Shown in pieces: positions 35,101 through 50,100 of a stretch of 64,000 nucleotides of DNA. This stretch comes from Oegoconia quadripuncta (lineage: Eukaryota; Arthropoda; Insecta; Lepidoptera; Autostichidae): positions 9,677,001 through 9,741,000 of the forward strand of contig OX438745.1 of NCBI GenBank assembly GCA_949316235.1. The letters are read 5' to 3'. How positions within the stretch are numbered: position 1 is the first letter of the stretch; the number at the start of each line of letters is the position of its first letter. Below the pieces are notes generated by a model that was not told the origin of the DNA, ran no database searches, and saw only the letters and a list, made by a program, of their open reading frames with translations. The position numbers and the translations under genes are program-made.

Positions 35101-38100
35101 ATAAACCGTTGCAATTTTAATTTAATAGTGTACATTTTATAACTAAATACTTACACTAGGTATACCTAAATGACTATACCTAAATCAAATTACCAATTTG
35201 TTAGAAATCTATGTATGTTCTATCAATGTACTTTCTATCTATATGTAAAAAATTAGGAACTTTAAAATACGTTATCCTTACCTGAGTAACAGTGTATATC
35301 TTAAGATACTTCAGGTGTTTATTTGTGGTAAGATCATAAGATAATAAGTACAAGTAATAAAACATTAATAATACCCTTGTTTAAGAAAAAGCTGTTCTTC
35401 TCTCACCTGCGATTAAGTTCACATGATTGTGTTATGTAAACCAGTTCATGAACCAATGCCATTATCATTGGGAACACCATATGCCTAGTCATAGTATATT
35501 AAAAGATAATCAGTAATGCGACTAGTTTATATTCATAAAATACAAGCCATCTGGTGAACGGGGTATACATTGTGAAACGTCTGTATTGGTTAGAAATAGA
35601 GTGGTATTACCGGTTCAAATACACTGTGATTTTAATGGGTTTGTATGTTTGTATAACGCAGTATTCAGAGATCGCATGGAATTCGCATTAACACTTGCTA
35701 TCGTGGTATTAGAGTTTTTCTCGGATGAACAGTGTCATCTTGGATGTCGTTTTCAAATTGATTTGAAATGGAAATAACATTTTGTGAAAGAGGACATCCG
35801 CAAGAGATACTTTGTGAGAGAGAGACCAAGTATCAAAATAGGAACGTTTGAAATGGATTACTAATTTTTGGGCAAAAAACGTTTCCCAAAGTATCACATG
35901 CCAAAGTATGTTCCCTAAATTTTCATTTGGCAAAACAACTTTTCGCAATTTTACAGTTAGCAATACTATTTTCGGCAATTTATTGTTTAACATATAATTA
36001 CATGGCAATATTTCATTTTACCAAGCAGTTCTAATCTAGCCTACGTAACATTGTACTTAACTATTGTACTTAATTATTTATTCTGATTGTGTGAAGTGAC
36101 AATTTAATAGGTAATAATTATAGTAATGATGATTAATATCTGACTTTTCATATTTTTACAATTTATCACCCATATTAAAATGAAAATTTGAACGAACTTA
36201 TTTTTGGAATATAATTTTTTACAAAATAAAGCATTTGCTTAATGTATATTTGACTTAATAAAACTTGAGAAAGTAAAAAGTTGCCAAATTAATATTTGAC
36301 CAAGTGATTAAAATGCGAAATATAAATTTGCTAAAGATGAAACTAGTGCGATAAGTTTTTTGGGAAATAACATTTGACAAAAAATATTTAGTCAAACGGA
36401 AGGATACCGTTTGAAATAGACGCGAAATTCGCGCGGTCCTTGTATCCAAGGGATAACAGACAGAGCGAGTTACCAGCGCTCGCCCGCCCTAATAGTAGCA
36501 GTCGTAGTCACAAAAAAAATCTAGTCATTTTCCAAACAGATTTTTTATGAGACAGGACATGACAAATATTTGTTAGCATGGAAATTTCTGGGGTAGGTAC
36601 CATTTTCGAACTTTCAGCAAATTTGCTTTCTATTGGTTGCATGTTGTGTTGTCAATTTCATAAAAAAGTCAAATATTATCCGATATACGTACAAAATCTG
36701 ATTAAATATTAAGAAACAGTAGCCTTTAAAGATAAAACGGAGCGTAACTTACTAGCCAATCACTATCATTAACCAATACAAAACTGTCAAATATACGATT
36801 TTTCGGATTTGAAGACAAATTGGCAGACCTACACATCGGGATATCGAATAAAGTGATTGTTCATAAATGCGACCGTGAATCTGTAATTCTCGTAGTCACA
36901 GTCTATAAAGGGTAATTTGCACACTCTCGAGATACCTACTCCTTTTTTTATTTACAAGCCGTCGGCTGAGAATGCCACTACGCACCAAAACTACAAAAGT
37001 TTTATTTAATAATGGTTTCAGATTCGGATGTAGACCAACTAAACTAAACTAAAACCAGTTTTGGAGTGGTGCCGTCGCATCGTACTGTTCCAGGGAGAAA
37101 GAGACAGTACTACTTTAAAACTGGTTTTAGTTTAGTTTAGTTGGTCCGTATCGACAGCAATAGAGATGTGAGATTTCGTGTAAAATATTTTCTGTAAATT
37201 ATTGCATATCCCTACGTAATTTCGAAGGTCGTTTGATGGATTTTCATTTCAATGAACACCTTCGAGCGCTCCAGTGAACAATGCTTTATTTCAACAAAGC
37301 TTTAATTGCCCGAGGTTTTCATCATTCATCAAAAAACTTACTAACGAAGCTCATTTCAGCCTCAAAACATATTTAGTCCACTTTAATTAAACTATTAGAC
37401 AATACTAGTGACCTAAACATCCCACGATGTGTATAGCATGTTTTATACGTTATCTCCCAATTCACTTAATTTTCTTTGAAATGGTATACATCGACTAAGC
37501 AATACTTCGTTCATATGTTTTGTCGGTAATTCGATGAATGGTTACATCGGGTGGGTTAATATGCTTCGTTGAAAAAAGGCGTCGTTCAATAGATCGATCA
37601 ATGGTGATTGTTGAAATGAAAATCGATCAAATGACTTTCGAAATTACGTACGGAATTACATCTCGGGTGTCTGAAAATCAGTTCTACTCACTTGACGCTT
37701 ATAAAATTAGAAAGGATCTTTCCAAAAAAATTGTCCCAAATATTCTATGGAATGAATTTTAAACATTATTAGGTAAGATTGACAAAAGGACGGCCATTTG
37801 AATAGCAATTCCGATTTCACCTTCACCTTTGTGGAAAAGAGCGTACCCACAACAAAGTGAAACAGATTAAGACAATTTACGCCATGGTATTCTGCATAAG
37901 CAAAAAAGCAATTTGACGCGCTCAGTGGTCTTATGGGGTAATATAGCACATTTTTGGGATATTAAAAATAGTTTTATTTTCTCTCTTGACATTAAGCTAG
38001 TAAGTTAATATTACTTAATTCATCTATAAACGGGTAAGATACAGGTGTAAAAAGAAATAATTATATTAATGTAATATCGTCGGTGGCTCAGCGGTTAAGA

Positions 38101-41100
38101 CGCGGTCTTCCAATTTGGGATGTACTGGTTCGATTCTCAGACAGGCCATGTATCGATGAGTTTAAAAAACTAATTTAATTACTTATGTGCATTTATCTGA
38201 CTGCTCTTAAGCGGTGAGGAAAACATCGTAAGGAAACTTGCATGCCTGACGAATAAAAATTCAAATACCTATGTAAAATGAATATATTTTCTTTATATAC
38301 AATGAAGAAAACACATTCAAGCGTTTTCTAACAAAACAATTTGTCTCTTTTACACGCAGTTAAATTTACATTAACATTAATGGCGTCTAGTGCCAAAGTG
38401 ACATAATGATATGATCTTTTTATATGATTTAAAGACCGATTGGTTCATCTTAGTACGACAAAAGATCAAGAAATAATACGACGTTATATTCTTACCAAGT
38501 TTAAAAGCTTTTTAAATCAAATGTATATGTCAAAAAAAATATTGCATCATTTAAGAAACATATTGATGAACATGATGTCAATACAACAAATAAAGATAAA
38601 ATTGAAAGTCACATAAGTCGCGCAAAGTCAATAATTGAAATGTTTACGGTTTTTCATTAAGGTTGATATATAAAATCCTCCTTTGAAATAAAAAAGATAT
38701 TATAAAATATCAGACTAATTAGATGATAATCATCCATGGACATAACCAGGTCGTTCGCCTGGCTATTTTACAATATTTTACATTATTTAATTAAATATAT
38801 TGTGCCCTATGTAATATAAAAAAAAACAGTTTTTTTACAGAGCAACCCTTCGAGTTTCTTGCTTGTTCATCTCAAGGGAAAATTGCCTTTTGAACAAGCT
38901 TTAAAAATGGAAAATGTGACTATTTTAAATGTACAGTCAGCTGCAGGTTGGTGGTAGGGCATTTTAAATGTCCGCCTGGCTTGCTACCGCCATCTTATCT
39001 AAATCTGCCGCCAAGCAACAAAGTCAATAGTATTGTTGTGGTCCGGCTGTCAGAGATAAGATAGCCAGTCCCCCAAATATGTTGGGGTTTCCGGGTCAGT
39101 ACGCTTTCACCTTCGACCTCATCTTCACTTAACATCAGGTGTGATTGAGGTCAAGTACTAACCCGTTGTGCATAAAAAAAGAGAAACATAACCCCTTGCA
39201 CTTACAATCATGTATAAAAATCTTGTGTACCTACAAAATAGGATTTTTTGTCTATTAACCATTTCCTTCCAGAAATGCAGATACTTCGTCATTGGATTCA
39301 AAATCACATGAAATCGGATATATGCTATCATTTAACGCTGACTCCACAGAGACTACCAAATAACGAGGTGGAAAGGGAAACTGTTTTCTTTTCCCAACGT
39401 TTCTGTTGTTTGAAATAGCTTGTCCCACCGCTGGGCACTCATTTATCCATTTAAATAAAATTAAAGTGTTCGAGTACGTAGTGCGGGTTAATATCGTGAC
39501 TTTAGTGTTCCACAAATAAAAGGGAACGGTGTTGTTGCTATATAATAATGGGATAGCACTAGAAAGGTAGAGATAGCAAAATAAATGTACATTAGATTCA
39601 CAAACATAAATAATAATTTCTATCTCATGGTGATTAACGAGCACAAGCAGGAATAAGCACTTCACAAAATTCAATTTAAGTTAATAACTTTCCGAAGATC
39701 AATAGTAAATAAGTGGATGATTTGAAGAAAGTAAACGACATGATAGAATTAAAACCGGTTAGTTCATCAAAATACGACTAGAATGCCAAGAAATAATACG
39801 ATTTCAGTAAAATGATTAAATAAGTAATCGATAAAGTGGAGTCAATAGGTATTTCTAAGAAATAGAAAGACTTATGTGAGGTAAAGCGCGGCCATATGAC
39901 AAATTATCCCAAAGCAATTTAAACGTACCTTAGAAGAGATTATAGTCCAGCTCAGTGTATTATTATAGTGTATTGATATGATTTTAAAATCGAAACCGGC
40001 TAATGTTAATGATCCAAAGAAGAATTCAATGGTAATGCTAAGCGAACATCGACATGTCAAACTCAATGATTTAGAAATAAATAAATACTTATTTCAGACA
40101 CTTGCACGAACTCATTTATTGCCAAACGAAGCAATAAAGGTATTGCTTGGATACTAAATATGAGATAAACATACATAAATGCTTATACCGCAATGTGAAG
40201 ATAGAAAGGGAACCAGTCAAATTATCGGAATTAAAAATATCCGCACTAACAAAATATATTTATCGTAAAATATGATGTAGATAATCACCGCGAAAGTAGG
40301 TAACTTCATAAATTCCACTGTTGGCGACCGTAGGCTACCAGGTGAGCTGTCAATCAGCTGGACAGGCGAGACTAAGCATTTTTCGTAACGTTGACACTTG
40401 CAAATTTTGGACATAATTTTACAAAAAAAAAATATGTTATATTTTTTGATAGAATTGGGAACTGTGTCAGCTTCTGGATTACCTATTTCATGCGGTATGA
40501 ACATCCATGACTCGGGAATACATGTTCGTATTCTTACATTTAACCCTAGCGGAATTTGAACCCACAATCGTTGATTTGGATGGCATGGTTACTACGAGAT
40601 CAATCGGCCCTCATTATGTCATATGATACTTTTATCTAAGCTGGTGCAATATCTTTCATGATATTTGTTATGTTTTTCCAAAAGACATTGACTTTAAGGA
40701 TGTTTCTTTGTGAGGTGTTGGGATAAGCAAATTACTTTTCTAATGACCTCTTTATGGCAAGGATGATGAGCCCGAAGGTGGAAACACGTTCACCTATAAC
40801 CTAGACTGATTATCTTACTTTAAACAGCCGGAACACAACAATATTATCAATAATGCCGCCTGGTGGTAGACTTATATAAGATGGAGATAGATGGCTTGAC
40901 AAACATTTAAAAAAATGTCTATATTATGAACCTGGCTGAGAACCCAACCAGAGACGTCCGTTTTATATACATACATGAACTTTATCCCAAATGGGGTGGT
41001 CAAAAATATCCGAAATATAAGCGTTTAGGTGTTACAAACATTAATAGTTCAATGTTTGAAACAACATCCACGGTTCAGCGTTAGAAATATACAGAAATGC

Positions 41101-44100
41101 AAACGCCTATCGCCTATCGCCGTTAAAACATGCAAATCTATAGATGTTTTTTTGGTGTAAATTCCCTTAACGTAAATTCACTTAGTAGATTTAATTTTAA
41201 TTTATTTGCAATCCCTACACACCTTACCGTCGCAGTAACCACAGTTTATAAATGTAGTGCCTAATAACAATCTCGTGGCAGGGTATCATTTCACAACTAT
41301 GTCACTGTTCCCCTCTGGCATGCCTCGCATTTTTGCCAGCATTTATCTCAGTGAGAGAAACATTTCAGTTTTGCGCGAGTAAAATACCTTCGAGATTGTT
41401 GAACGGAACTAAATTAGAAACGTTACCTCTTGATTTGTAATTAAAGAGTGATAATTAATTATAGATGGCGTGATCGCGATGGCGATGGCTCAGCGGTTAA
41501 GACGCGGTCTCCCAGGTTTGTTTGTTTGTTTGTAAACGCTTTATTTTACAAAGTAACACAATGTCAAAGGTCCATGTACCAATGAGTTTTTAATTTAATT
41601 ACTTATTGGCATGTATACGACGGCTTTTAAACGGCGAAGGAAAACATCGTGAGGAAACCTGCATGCCTGAGAAATAAAAATTCTAAGGCATATGAAGTCT
41701 CCAACCCGCATTGGGCCAGCGTGGCGGACTATGGTCCAACTCCCTCATTATACGATATAAGACCTATATCCCTGCAGTGGGATGGATGATTGAGATGATG
41801 AATGATAGATTTGGCCATTGACTATGACTGAAAAATTCTTCTAATATTACTTGCGATAAAAAGATTGTTTTTGACATAGGGAAATATACAACAACACATA
41901 TAAATAGTGTTATAGACGAATACACTTGCTGGACCCTAAACTACGCGTACTTGTAAATTCAGATAATGTATGTTATAGTTATTGCTCACATCACCAGGAT
42001 ATTATTATTATTTGACGACGTTCTTGAACAAACAACGATCCAAAAGAGGAGAACAAATAGACTACACACTTTTGTAGATTTCTAACATTATTTACTTATT
42101 TATTATGTATTTAGATATGTAATCATTGAATAGAAAGCTACTTTGGGACATACTTACATGCCATCTTAAAGATAAAGGTCAAGTGCTTATTTAGAATTTC
42201 AAGAGTAGTCAAATGTTAAGATTATTTTGACAGTAGCGGATGTTTTACTAGAAAGTGATATTATACTTGTGAGAATAGTATTTTAAACGATCTAAGATAA
42301 ATAAGATGCTGTTAAAGTATACAATGACAGAATTCGCGATCACACCTCTATACAATACAATATGAACGTTTGCTTTAGCATTTCTTGGAGTAAGAAATGT
42401 ATTGTTAAATGTGATATGATGGACTGTTTCACTAGAGGTTTGAAGAATTTATAACTAGGCCAATACGGCTATCTATGGGCTTGGACTTTCTAGAGCTGGT
42501 ATCAAGGATTATCCTAAAACGGTTAGTAGTAGTTAGTTAGTTTAATGTAGGAAGTAGTCACAAAGCTGGGTAAATGGAAAACCTGAAGATTTTCAGAGTT
42601 TTGGAATTGTATCGCGGTTCTTGTTTTAAAAATTCACTGCACGCGTTAACGGAAATGTAGAGCGCTCCACTAATCTTGACACAAATCAAAATAGTGCATT
42701 CTCACAATACCAAGATGTGTGACGGTCACATGTCACAATAATAAAGTCATTCCCACGACTCTGTTCACTCTAGACAATAGCCAAAGGTTACGGGAAAGTA
42801 CATCTATAAAATTAGATGTATTTAATTTTTTTTTCTAATTATAAACTATTCTCTCACATTTCTTATGCTTTTGTTTTTTAATTTGCAGATATGATCGCAA
42901 TATTCTAATGTTCAACTTTTTGCATGATTTTGGTTTTCTTTGTCTTGGGAACTCATTCATAGGCGTTCTCGTGAAAGCTGTTATACTGATAAATTCATGC
43001 CAAAAGTCAACTATAACTCACTTTTGTTCTCAATCGTTTTTCGATTGCAAGATAAGATAAAAATCTTCCAACAATTAATTCTTTTCAATGGCGCTTCTGC
43101 GCTATAACTGTCAATGTGTGCAAAGAAAGTAAACTTAAAAAGTTTATTTTTATCGTTGATGCCGTGTGTATTGAATTATTTATAATATTACCATAAATAC
43201 CGTAAAATATAAAATAACTATACAATTTTGATGGAGATGCGCAAGGAATTGGTTCCGGCGATGATTTTTATGTTCGGGTAATAACGATTAGTGAGGGTAA
43301 TGATAAAAATTCATACCTTAGCTGTTATTAGAGCCTTTCCAGCGAGCACGAAGAGACCAGCTATTGCGAGGGGGATCATAGCAGCCATCTTCATTGCGGC
43401 ACCCATCATCATCATTCCCATCATCTTCTTCATCTTACCACGACCTGGAAAATGCGGTAGGCTTTATGTTAGCTTCTGGCATACTGTAGATGATAAAATT
43501 GTATTGTAAATAAATTATTAATATTTGATGATGCTTACGAAATGAGTTCTGAATAAGACGTAAATGGTTATTTACACAGCACATGTCAAACACAACTTCA
43601 TTTGTCATACCTCGAACTCAGCTAATAAAACTATTGTAGTTATATAAAGCAAAACTCTATAATTTGAACCTGAACACATTTCATCGGTCGAAGATTACTT
43701 ACTTGCCATCACTACTGATAATAACTATGATGAAGATGACCAATTATGATGATAATAAAATGACCAATTTTTATTTAACGCCTGAATGAATTTAGCGTTT
43801 CTCTCCACAATTAGCTAAACGCAAATTGTACATTACGTAGCTATGTGACAGTAGAAATGTGCGTGTTACAGAATAACAACCTAGGCGTCAGCCAATAACT
43901 GCCAGGAAATGTAATTATATTAATAGTAAAGTAATGCTACTTGTTACTAATTATCTAAATAATTATGTAATTATTACTGAAACTCGAAAATGAAATGAAC
44001 AAGATGGCTTGTTATGTAATTATTTCATCGTTTGTATTCACATGCATTACAATATAGTTACAATATAGTTAGATGGCACAAAATAATAAAAAACTGAAAT

Positions 44101-47100
44101 TCAGATGCCATCTTGGAAATTGGAATTTAAGTATCTACTTCCCTTTTTTGTTCATTACAAATTATAGTAGAATTTTTGATAGATGACACACTGACATACA
44201 CCAGCTTGCAGCTGAATTTAGGAAGGTAAATTGAGAAGTTACCTTCTTACCTTGTTTTTGAGATAAATTACAAAAACAATTTCATTGACCCATGCCTCGT
44301 TTAGTTAACCCCAATCAACTATGATTGATTCAACATCGCATTCATAATGTATAACTAAACGATTAAAATATTTGAATTCATACAATATATAAAATTTGCA
44401 GAGTCGAGATTACTAAAATTCGACGTTGAAATGAATTCAAATAGTCTTTTAACCCGATGCCAAGTTATTCCCTTTCTATGAACATTTCGGAGTACTTTTG
44501 AAATTTGCAGAAGAATTTCCACAATGGCAACATCAATAACATTGTCTTTTTGTATCCAAGGCTCAGAACATATATAATCCGTATAGATATTTGACATAAG
44601 ATTTCTGTAAAAAAGTTGTAAACAGGCCATTGATTGTTGTATTTTTATAGTCGCATATTTTACTCACACTCTACAAGTATCTACTATTTCAAACATAGAC
44701 TGATTCTGTAAAATAAAAACTATACCGCTAATTTGCTTAATGCATAGCAATATTCCATCTATTTTATTATAATGTAAACACCCAAGTTTTGAATTCGAAA
44801 TTCAAATCGCTGTCTTCTAAATACATATAACTCAAAGGTGACTGACATAGTGATCTATCAACGCCCAGCCCAAACCACTAGACGGATCGGGCTGAAATTT
44901 GGCATGGAGGTAGATGTTATGACGTAGGCATCCGCTAAGAAAGGAGTTTTGATAAATTCTACCCCCAAGGGGATAAAATAGGGGATGAAAGTTTGTTGTT
45001 TGTATTTTGATAAAATCTTCCACGCGGACGAAGTCGCGGGAGGAAAGCTAGTATTCTATATATGCCTTTTGCTACATGGTAGGTAATGTTCAACTATATA
45101 AGGACACCAATTACTGAAAATTATTTTAATAATACTTGAGGCTAAGGTTCCAGAGTTATGGTTGATAGTTCAAACATTTTTGCAGCCTTTTAGATACATA
45201 GTTGGTTGTAACGATGAACTATAATATGTTATTCTTTATATTGGAACAGAACATTACAGGATAGATCTCTCTTATCCTTCCCAAGAAAGAGGCCCTACCA
45301 GCTATATATTACTAGCTTGAATATAGATATAATCTAACTAATATGGATTAATTATGTTTTAACCCCATGGGCTTTTTAGAAACAACTCTCACCTGCGTGT
45401 TCGGAAGTTGAATCAACTAAGAGAGCTGCCGTGGTATATGAGAAACGAGCAGCAATAGAATTCATATTTTCATTTTTAATCTCGAAATGTCTGTGGTCAG
45501 CTCCCCGCTGGCTGTATCTTTATGGAGTTTCTAATAATTTTTTGTCATTGTCAGTAATGAGTAACAATTTCTTTAGTAATTTTGTGTAATAGTTGAAAGA
45601 TCGTCTATCGGTTAGACTTTCCTTTGCTTTTGTCTTATTTCAATCACTTTCAGTACAACATAAGTTATATTAAACATAGATTAGAAATGATACAAAAAAT
45701 CGATTTATGACAGATTTAAAATAGTGATCGATTTGAAACCAAATTTGGATTCAATTGAGCTTAATTACCTCCTATTTACAGCCTTTGATAACTGACTGTA
45801 GTATTTAAGCCTCCAGTTGCAGTTGCTCAAGCACCATAAGCATCGAATTTCATTGAAATTTTTTTCCTAATGGCCATCCAAAGTGGGCGAGTATGAAGGC
45901 ATATTATTGGAAGTTCGAATTAACAATGCTACCTCCCATCAATTGACTCTACTCTGGCGTAGAAATTTGTTGGGGTCCGTCCTTATAAAAGTCTAAGCCG
46001 CCTTTTGCGATACCTAAATTTTTCCTCTAGAGACTACAGTTGAGCGACCTTGAACGATGACTTTGATTTATTGATTCTACTATTAGGTGTATCCTGATTA
46101 TTAGGAGAGCATATAGGCCATAATCTACAATGCAGGGTCAGTGCGGATTGGTGAAATAGTGTCAGGCTAGTGGCATTGGCCACCCGACTCTCAGTATAAC
46201 TTTGCCACATGTATATAAAGCAATTGAGACTGTACCATGAAGATATCATTTATGTAAGTTATGCTACTGAACGTATAGAAATATTTTAGGAAATTTTTAG
46301 AATATCTCTTTATGCACGCGTTTTATTCTTTCTCATTTGTCACAAATTTTTTGTCACAATTGTCACACATTATCTATCATTTGTATTAGAATTATATATT
46401 GGTTACATTCACTATTTTCACATAATTTTGCCCATTGATGTAATAAACATAGCCACCTAAGTAAAAGTGAGTTTTTCTCTAAAGAATTACCCAAAAATTG
46501 CTTTTTAATTGTCGAAGTCGTCATTGTTGCGATTTCACACGATTCCGTGATCGCTTGATGCAATTTTTACAACTTCTCGTAATAGTTATACTTTCTCCAA
46601 ATTTCCGCGTGATTTACTAATCAATGTTTTTAATTGTTCAATGAAAGTTTTTTGTTTTTTAATTCATGGGAATTTTTCTTAGTGTCATGTTGTATTTCTT
46701 TCTTGTTTCTTGTTTATCTTAGATGTTTAAAATCTTAACATTGTGAGAAAAGTAAAGATATTACAATTCAATATTCACTAGATACTCATATTTTAACGAC
46801 GTTGGTTTTTAACTAAAATCCAACGGAAGCCGAAAACTGCGCAATCTAATCATATAAAGAAGGGGGAGTTGTTTTTGTGGTATACGAGGAAATTCGAAAA
46901 GTACTTCAAAAGCATACTTCATTTGAGAATTAATTTCAAATACATTCTCAATTGTCGTGCTATTACCCCAAATAATTTGATGATAATCCTGACATTTAAA
47001 AAGAAGTGGGACAGCCTGTCTTTTCTTTGATATCGGAGATACGACTAAGGGGTACATGATCAGCAGTGACCAGTGATGAACAGCAAGTTTCCAAAATCTG

Positions 47101-50100
47101 CGATCACCAACCCAGGGTAGCGGTCGGGGCAAAACTACCAAGAGAAACGGTACACGTCGCGCTATGGAAGAAGCTTATGTCCGGCAGTATTTTGACTTAT
47201 GATATGGGTATCTTGCACCAGATGTTGTCCTATTCCGAAGCGACTGGTAATCTGGACATACTGACTGGCAGAGAAATTGGACCGGGCCATATCGGCGTCT
47301 AAGGGTCTTTACACTAAAAAACATTTCACAGACTTGCACATTTCAATGGGCGATGCACGATGGGCTCATCCCTTGTCACATGTGCATGAACATTGAATGT
47401 TTGGAACACCCAAACTCTTATGTTTGGGATATCTCTGACCACCTCTATTAGGATAAAACTCGTGATGTTTGTTATTATCACAAGTTCTGGTTACTCCTCT
47501 CTTAAAATGAATTGCAAATAATTTATAATAAGACATACTTCTCCATAGCGTAGCATCTAATTGAATAATAATCTTATTTCTACTTTCGCCTTTAAATATT
47601 AAAGTTTCTATTTAAGATTTTGCAATTGCCTAGTCATTTACCCAAATGATATTAATAACCGCTCAGTATAACTAATGGTACTTAGATCATGACATGATGT
47701 TTATTAGAAAAATTTTATGTTAGTAGAAATCTTTGGTGCATTCGGTGTTATCGTTTTACTGTCAACCATGGAAAATGGTCAATTTGTTATTACACTCATA
47801 GTGCACTGACGGACAAAGAAAATTGCCAATGACCGTTGTTAATATGATACGAAGTTTTATAGCGGTATCGCTTGAGGTTTCTCTAAGCATTGACTTATGA
47901 TCAGCTATTATTTGAACAGGCTAGATTTAAGATTGTCTAGCAAAAATGAAAATGGTATTAAACCAGCTTTTCCTTTTGTATCAAACAATTACCTTTATGA
48001 ATTAGGTAGAAAAGTTTACAATGGAAATAATAACTTAGTCACGATAGAGTAACGTTATTTTAGAAGGGTCCGAAATGATTGGATGAATAAATTTAAATAT
48101 CGTAGGGTAATTATCGTGAAAGTGAGTGTAATAGATAAAAAATTGGCTAATAGTTAACATATGTATTACTTCGTGATCTTTAATAATTATTCTATAATTA
48201 AATACAGTTATAGTTAGTGTTCATTTATCTATCCAAATTATATTTAAGAGTCACTGTTTGTCGGTTTATGTGAATACCTTTTAATTAGTTAATGTCAGAT
48301 ACAATGCAATTTATGTAGCATTAATATGTAAGTATTACTATAGCAATTAGCACAGGTACAGGTCAATAAGTTATGTATGTCGGTATGTATTATGTTTTTT
48401 GGATGGCCTTTGTAAGGACCTTATACAGATTCGCTCTGTCTCATCGAGAATGTGCTTTAGTGATAATTTTAGCATTAAAACGTTATTGATTTTATCGACT
48501 ACTTTGCTTAAAAAAATAGAAAATTTTCATAGGGACTGGAAGTCGTTTTTTATCGACATATCGACGTTATTGCACTACTTCTTTAAACTATCATCAAATA
48601 ACTGTAGTAAGTTTGCTTTCGCACTTTACGATCATACTCTCAAAGTAATTGGATGATATTAGGTATAGTAAATATGTAGGTTTGTGATTGATTTCGCCAT
48701 TTGAAATTTCCAATATAAATGTTAATTCAGATCTAATTTAGTTGTTTTATTATCCCACAATAAAACTAACCACATACTTAGCTTATTGACCATAAGATAA
48801 TCTATGCAATCCTTTATTTTTTCAAATATTTTTTTTGCAACATGCTAGCGTTTGACCTCCATCAAATCAGCGAGATGAGGCCAAATTTGGATAGATTGTA
48901 TCATTTACAAATGAACACGTTTCTATTTTCAATATGGAGACTTGATTTTACGCTGAAACATTAACATCAGATTCTGTTTCTCACTAAGAAACACACTAAC
49001 TCTCTGCACAGTTTCAGCTCTGAAAAATACGTTTTAACTTAATTTTTATGAACATTGAGACCCTATATTTTATCTGCAAACAAGTGTAAATAAATATTAA
49101 AGTTTAAAACCTTACAAGTAGAAGTTTTTAGTGTTAAAAAAAAATAATGAAATTAATAATATTTTTCCTTTAATAGGTATATATCGTACCTCATCTACAT
49201 GGGTACCTAATTGAACCTGTGACTGACCATGGTAATAACTCGGTTATTAAGTAGACTATGGTATGGTATGAAATGCATTTCTGCTCTAGGAGCCATCTGT
49301 AGTATTAGTATAGTCTATTTTTTGTTGGTTTTCTTCGATAAACTTAGTTTTCATATCAAAGCCTTTACTGACCTGTGCTATGGTAGATTTTTGATTATTA
49401 AAAATAAGCTAGTGCCCAAATAATGATACGTGGTTAAGTGTAATGAGATGCTTATTACCGAGCTGTAATAACATTTGGTTATGGCAATGAATGGATGCTT
49501 AGGAACGTAAGCGCACGAAGCAACATGTCGGTTCAAGTCAAGGGTCAAAGTTATTTTGATGTTTTCATCGTCATTTTCAAACTGTCTACAGGTGGACATA
49601 GGTCCTTACCAAAGCCTTATTTATTACTCGACTACGTAGAAGGGTTATGTTTTTATCATTATCATACGTTGGAATTGATAAGGCACGAATCGCATACCTC
49701 GTAATTTATCTCTTTTTGCAGAAAGATTATAATACTGATATCTCTGTTTAGGGATAAAACATGTCATCAACATCTCAAATTTTTGATATTCCTTCAGTTC
49801 AGTTGCAAAATGACACTAATTTTCAATCGATTTTCATCCGTATAGGTTTATTACCCAAAAAAGGCTTTATATCAGATCGAAGTAATGTATGAGAAGTCGT
49901 AAATAAATAGTCTATATAATAACATTTTTTAGGTAATGAATAAGGATGAGATAAGAATAAGAATCTTATCTCGATATTGCTATCATATTAAGCGATATGC
50001 AAAATCACTAGCAATTATCTCGTGAACTCCCAACGTATATTTTGAAAATTAGTAGCCCTGGATAGATTTAGGCCTGGATGGATCTAACTATATCTGTAAT

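Larger units (their letters stand above)
20108..43316 (-). other. Osiris gene intron 2 (about 23.2 kb)
   Basis: Begins GTATGA after exon 2 (43316) and ends TTTACAG (20108) on the minus strand. Filled with SINEs A, B and C, LINE 3' ends, Helitron-like elements and hairpins listed separately. Unlisted stretches over 300 nt (for example 24.1-24.5, 25.1-25.9, 29.5-30.0, 33.0-33.8, 36.4-37.0, 37.2-38.0, 39.3-40.0 and 41.8-43.3 kb) showed no gene. The open frames at 25148-25489 and 39674-39255 have no recognisable domain; the latter has no ATG at its start. Confidence 0.8.

Noticed and set aside
39255..39674. 139-codon frame on the minus strand in intron 2
   Set aside because: It begins with TTG, not ATG, and shows no recognisable domain; treated as chance in AT-rich intron.
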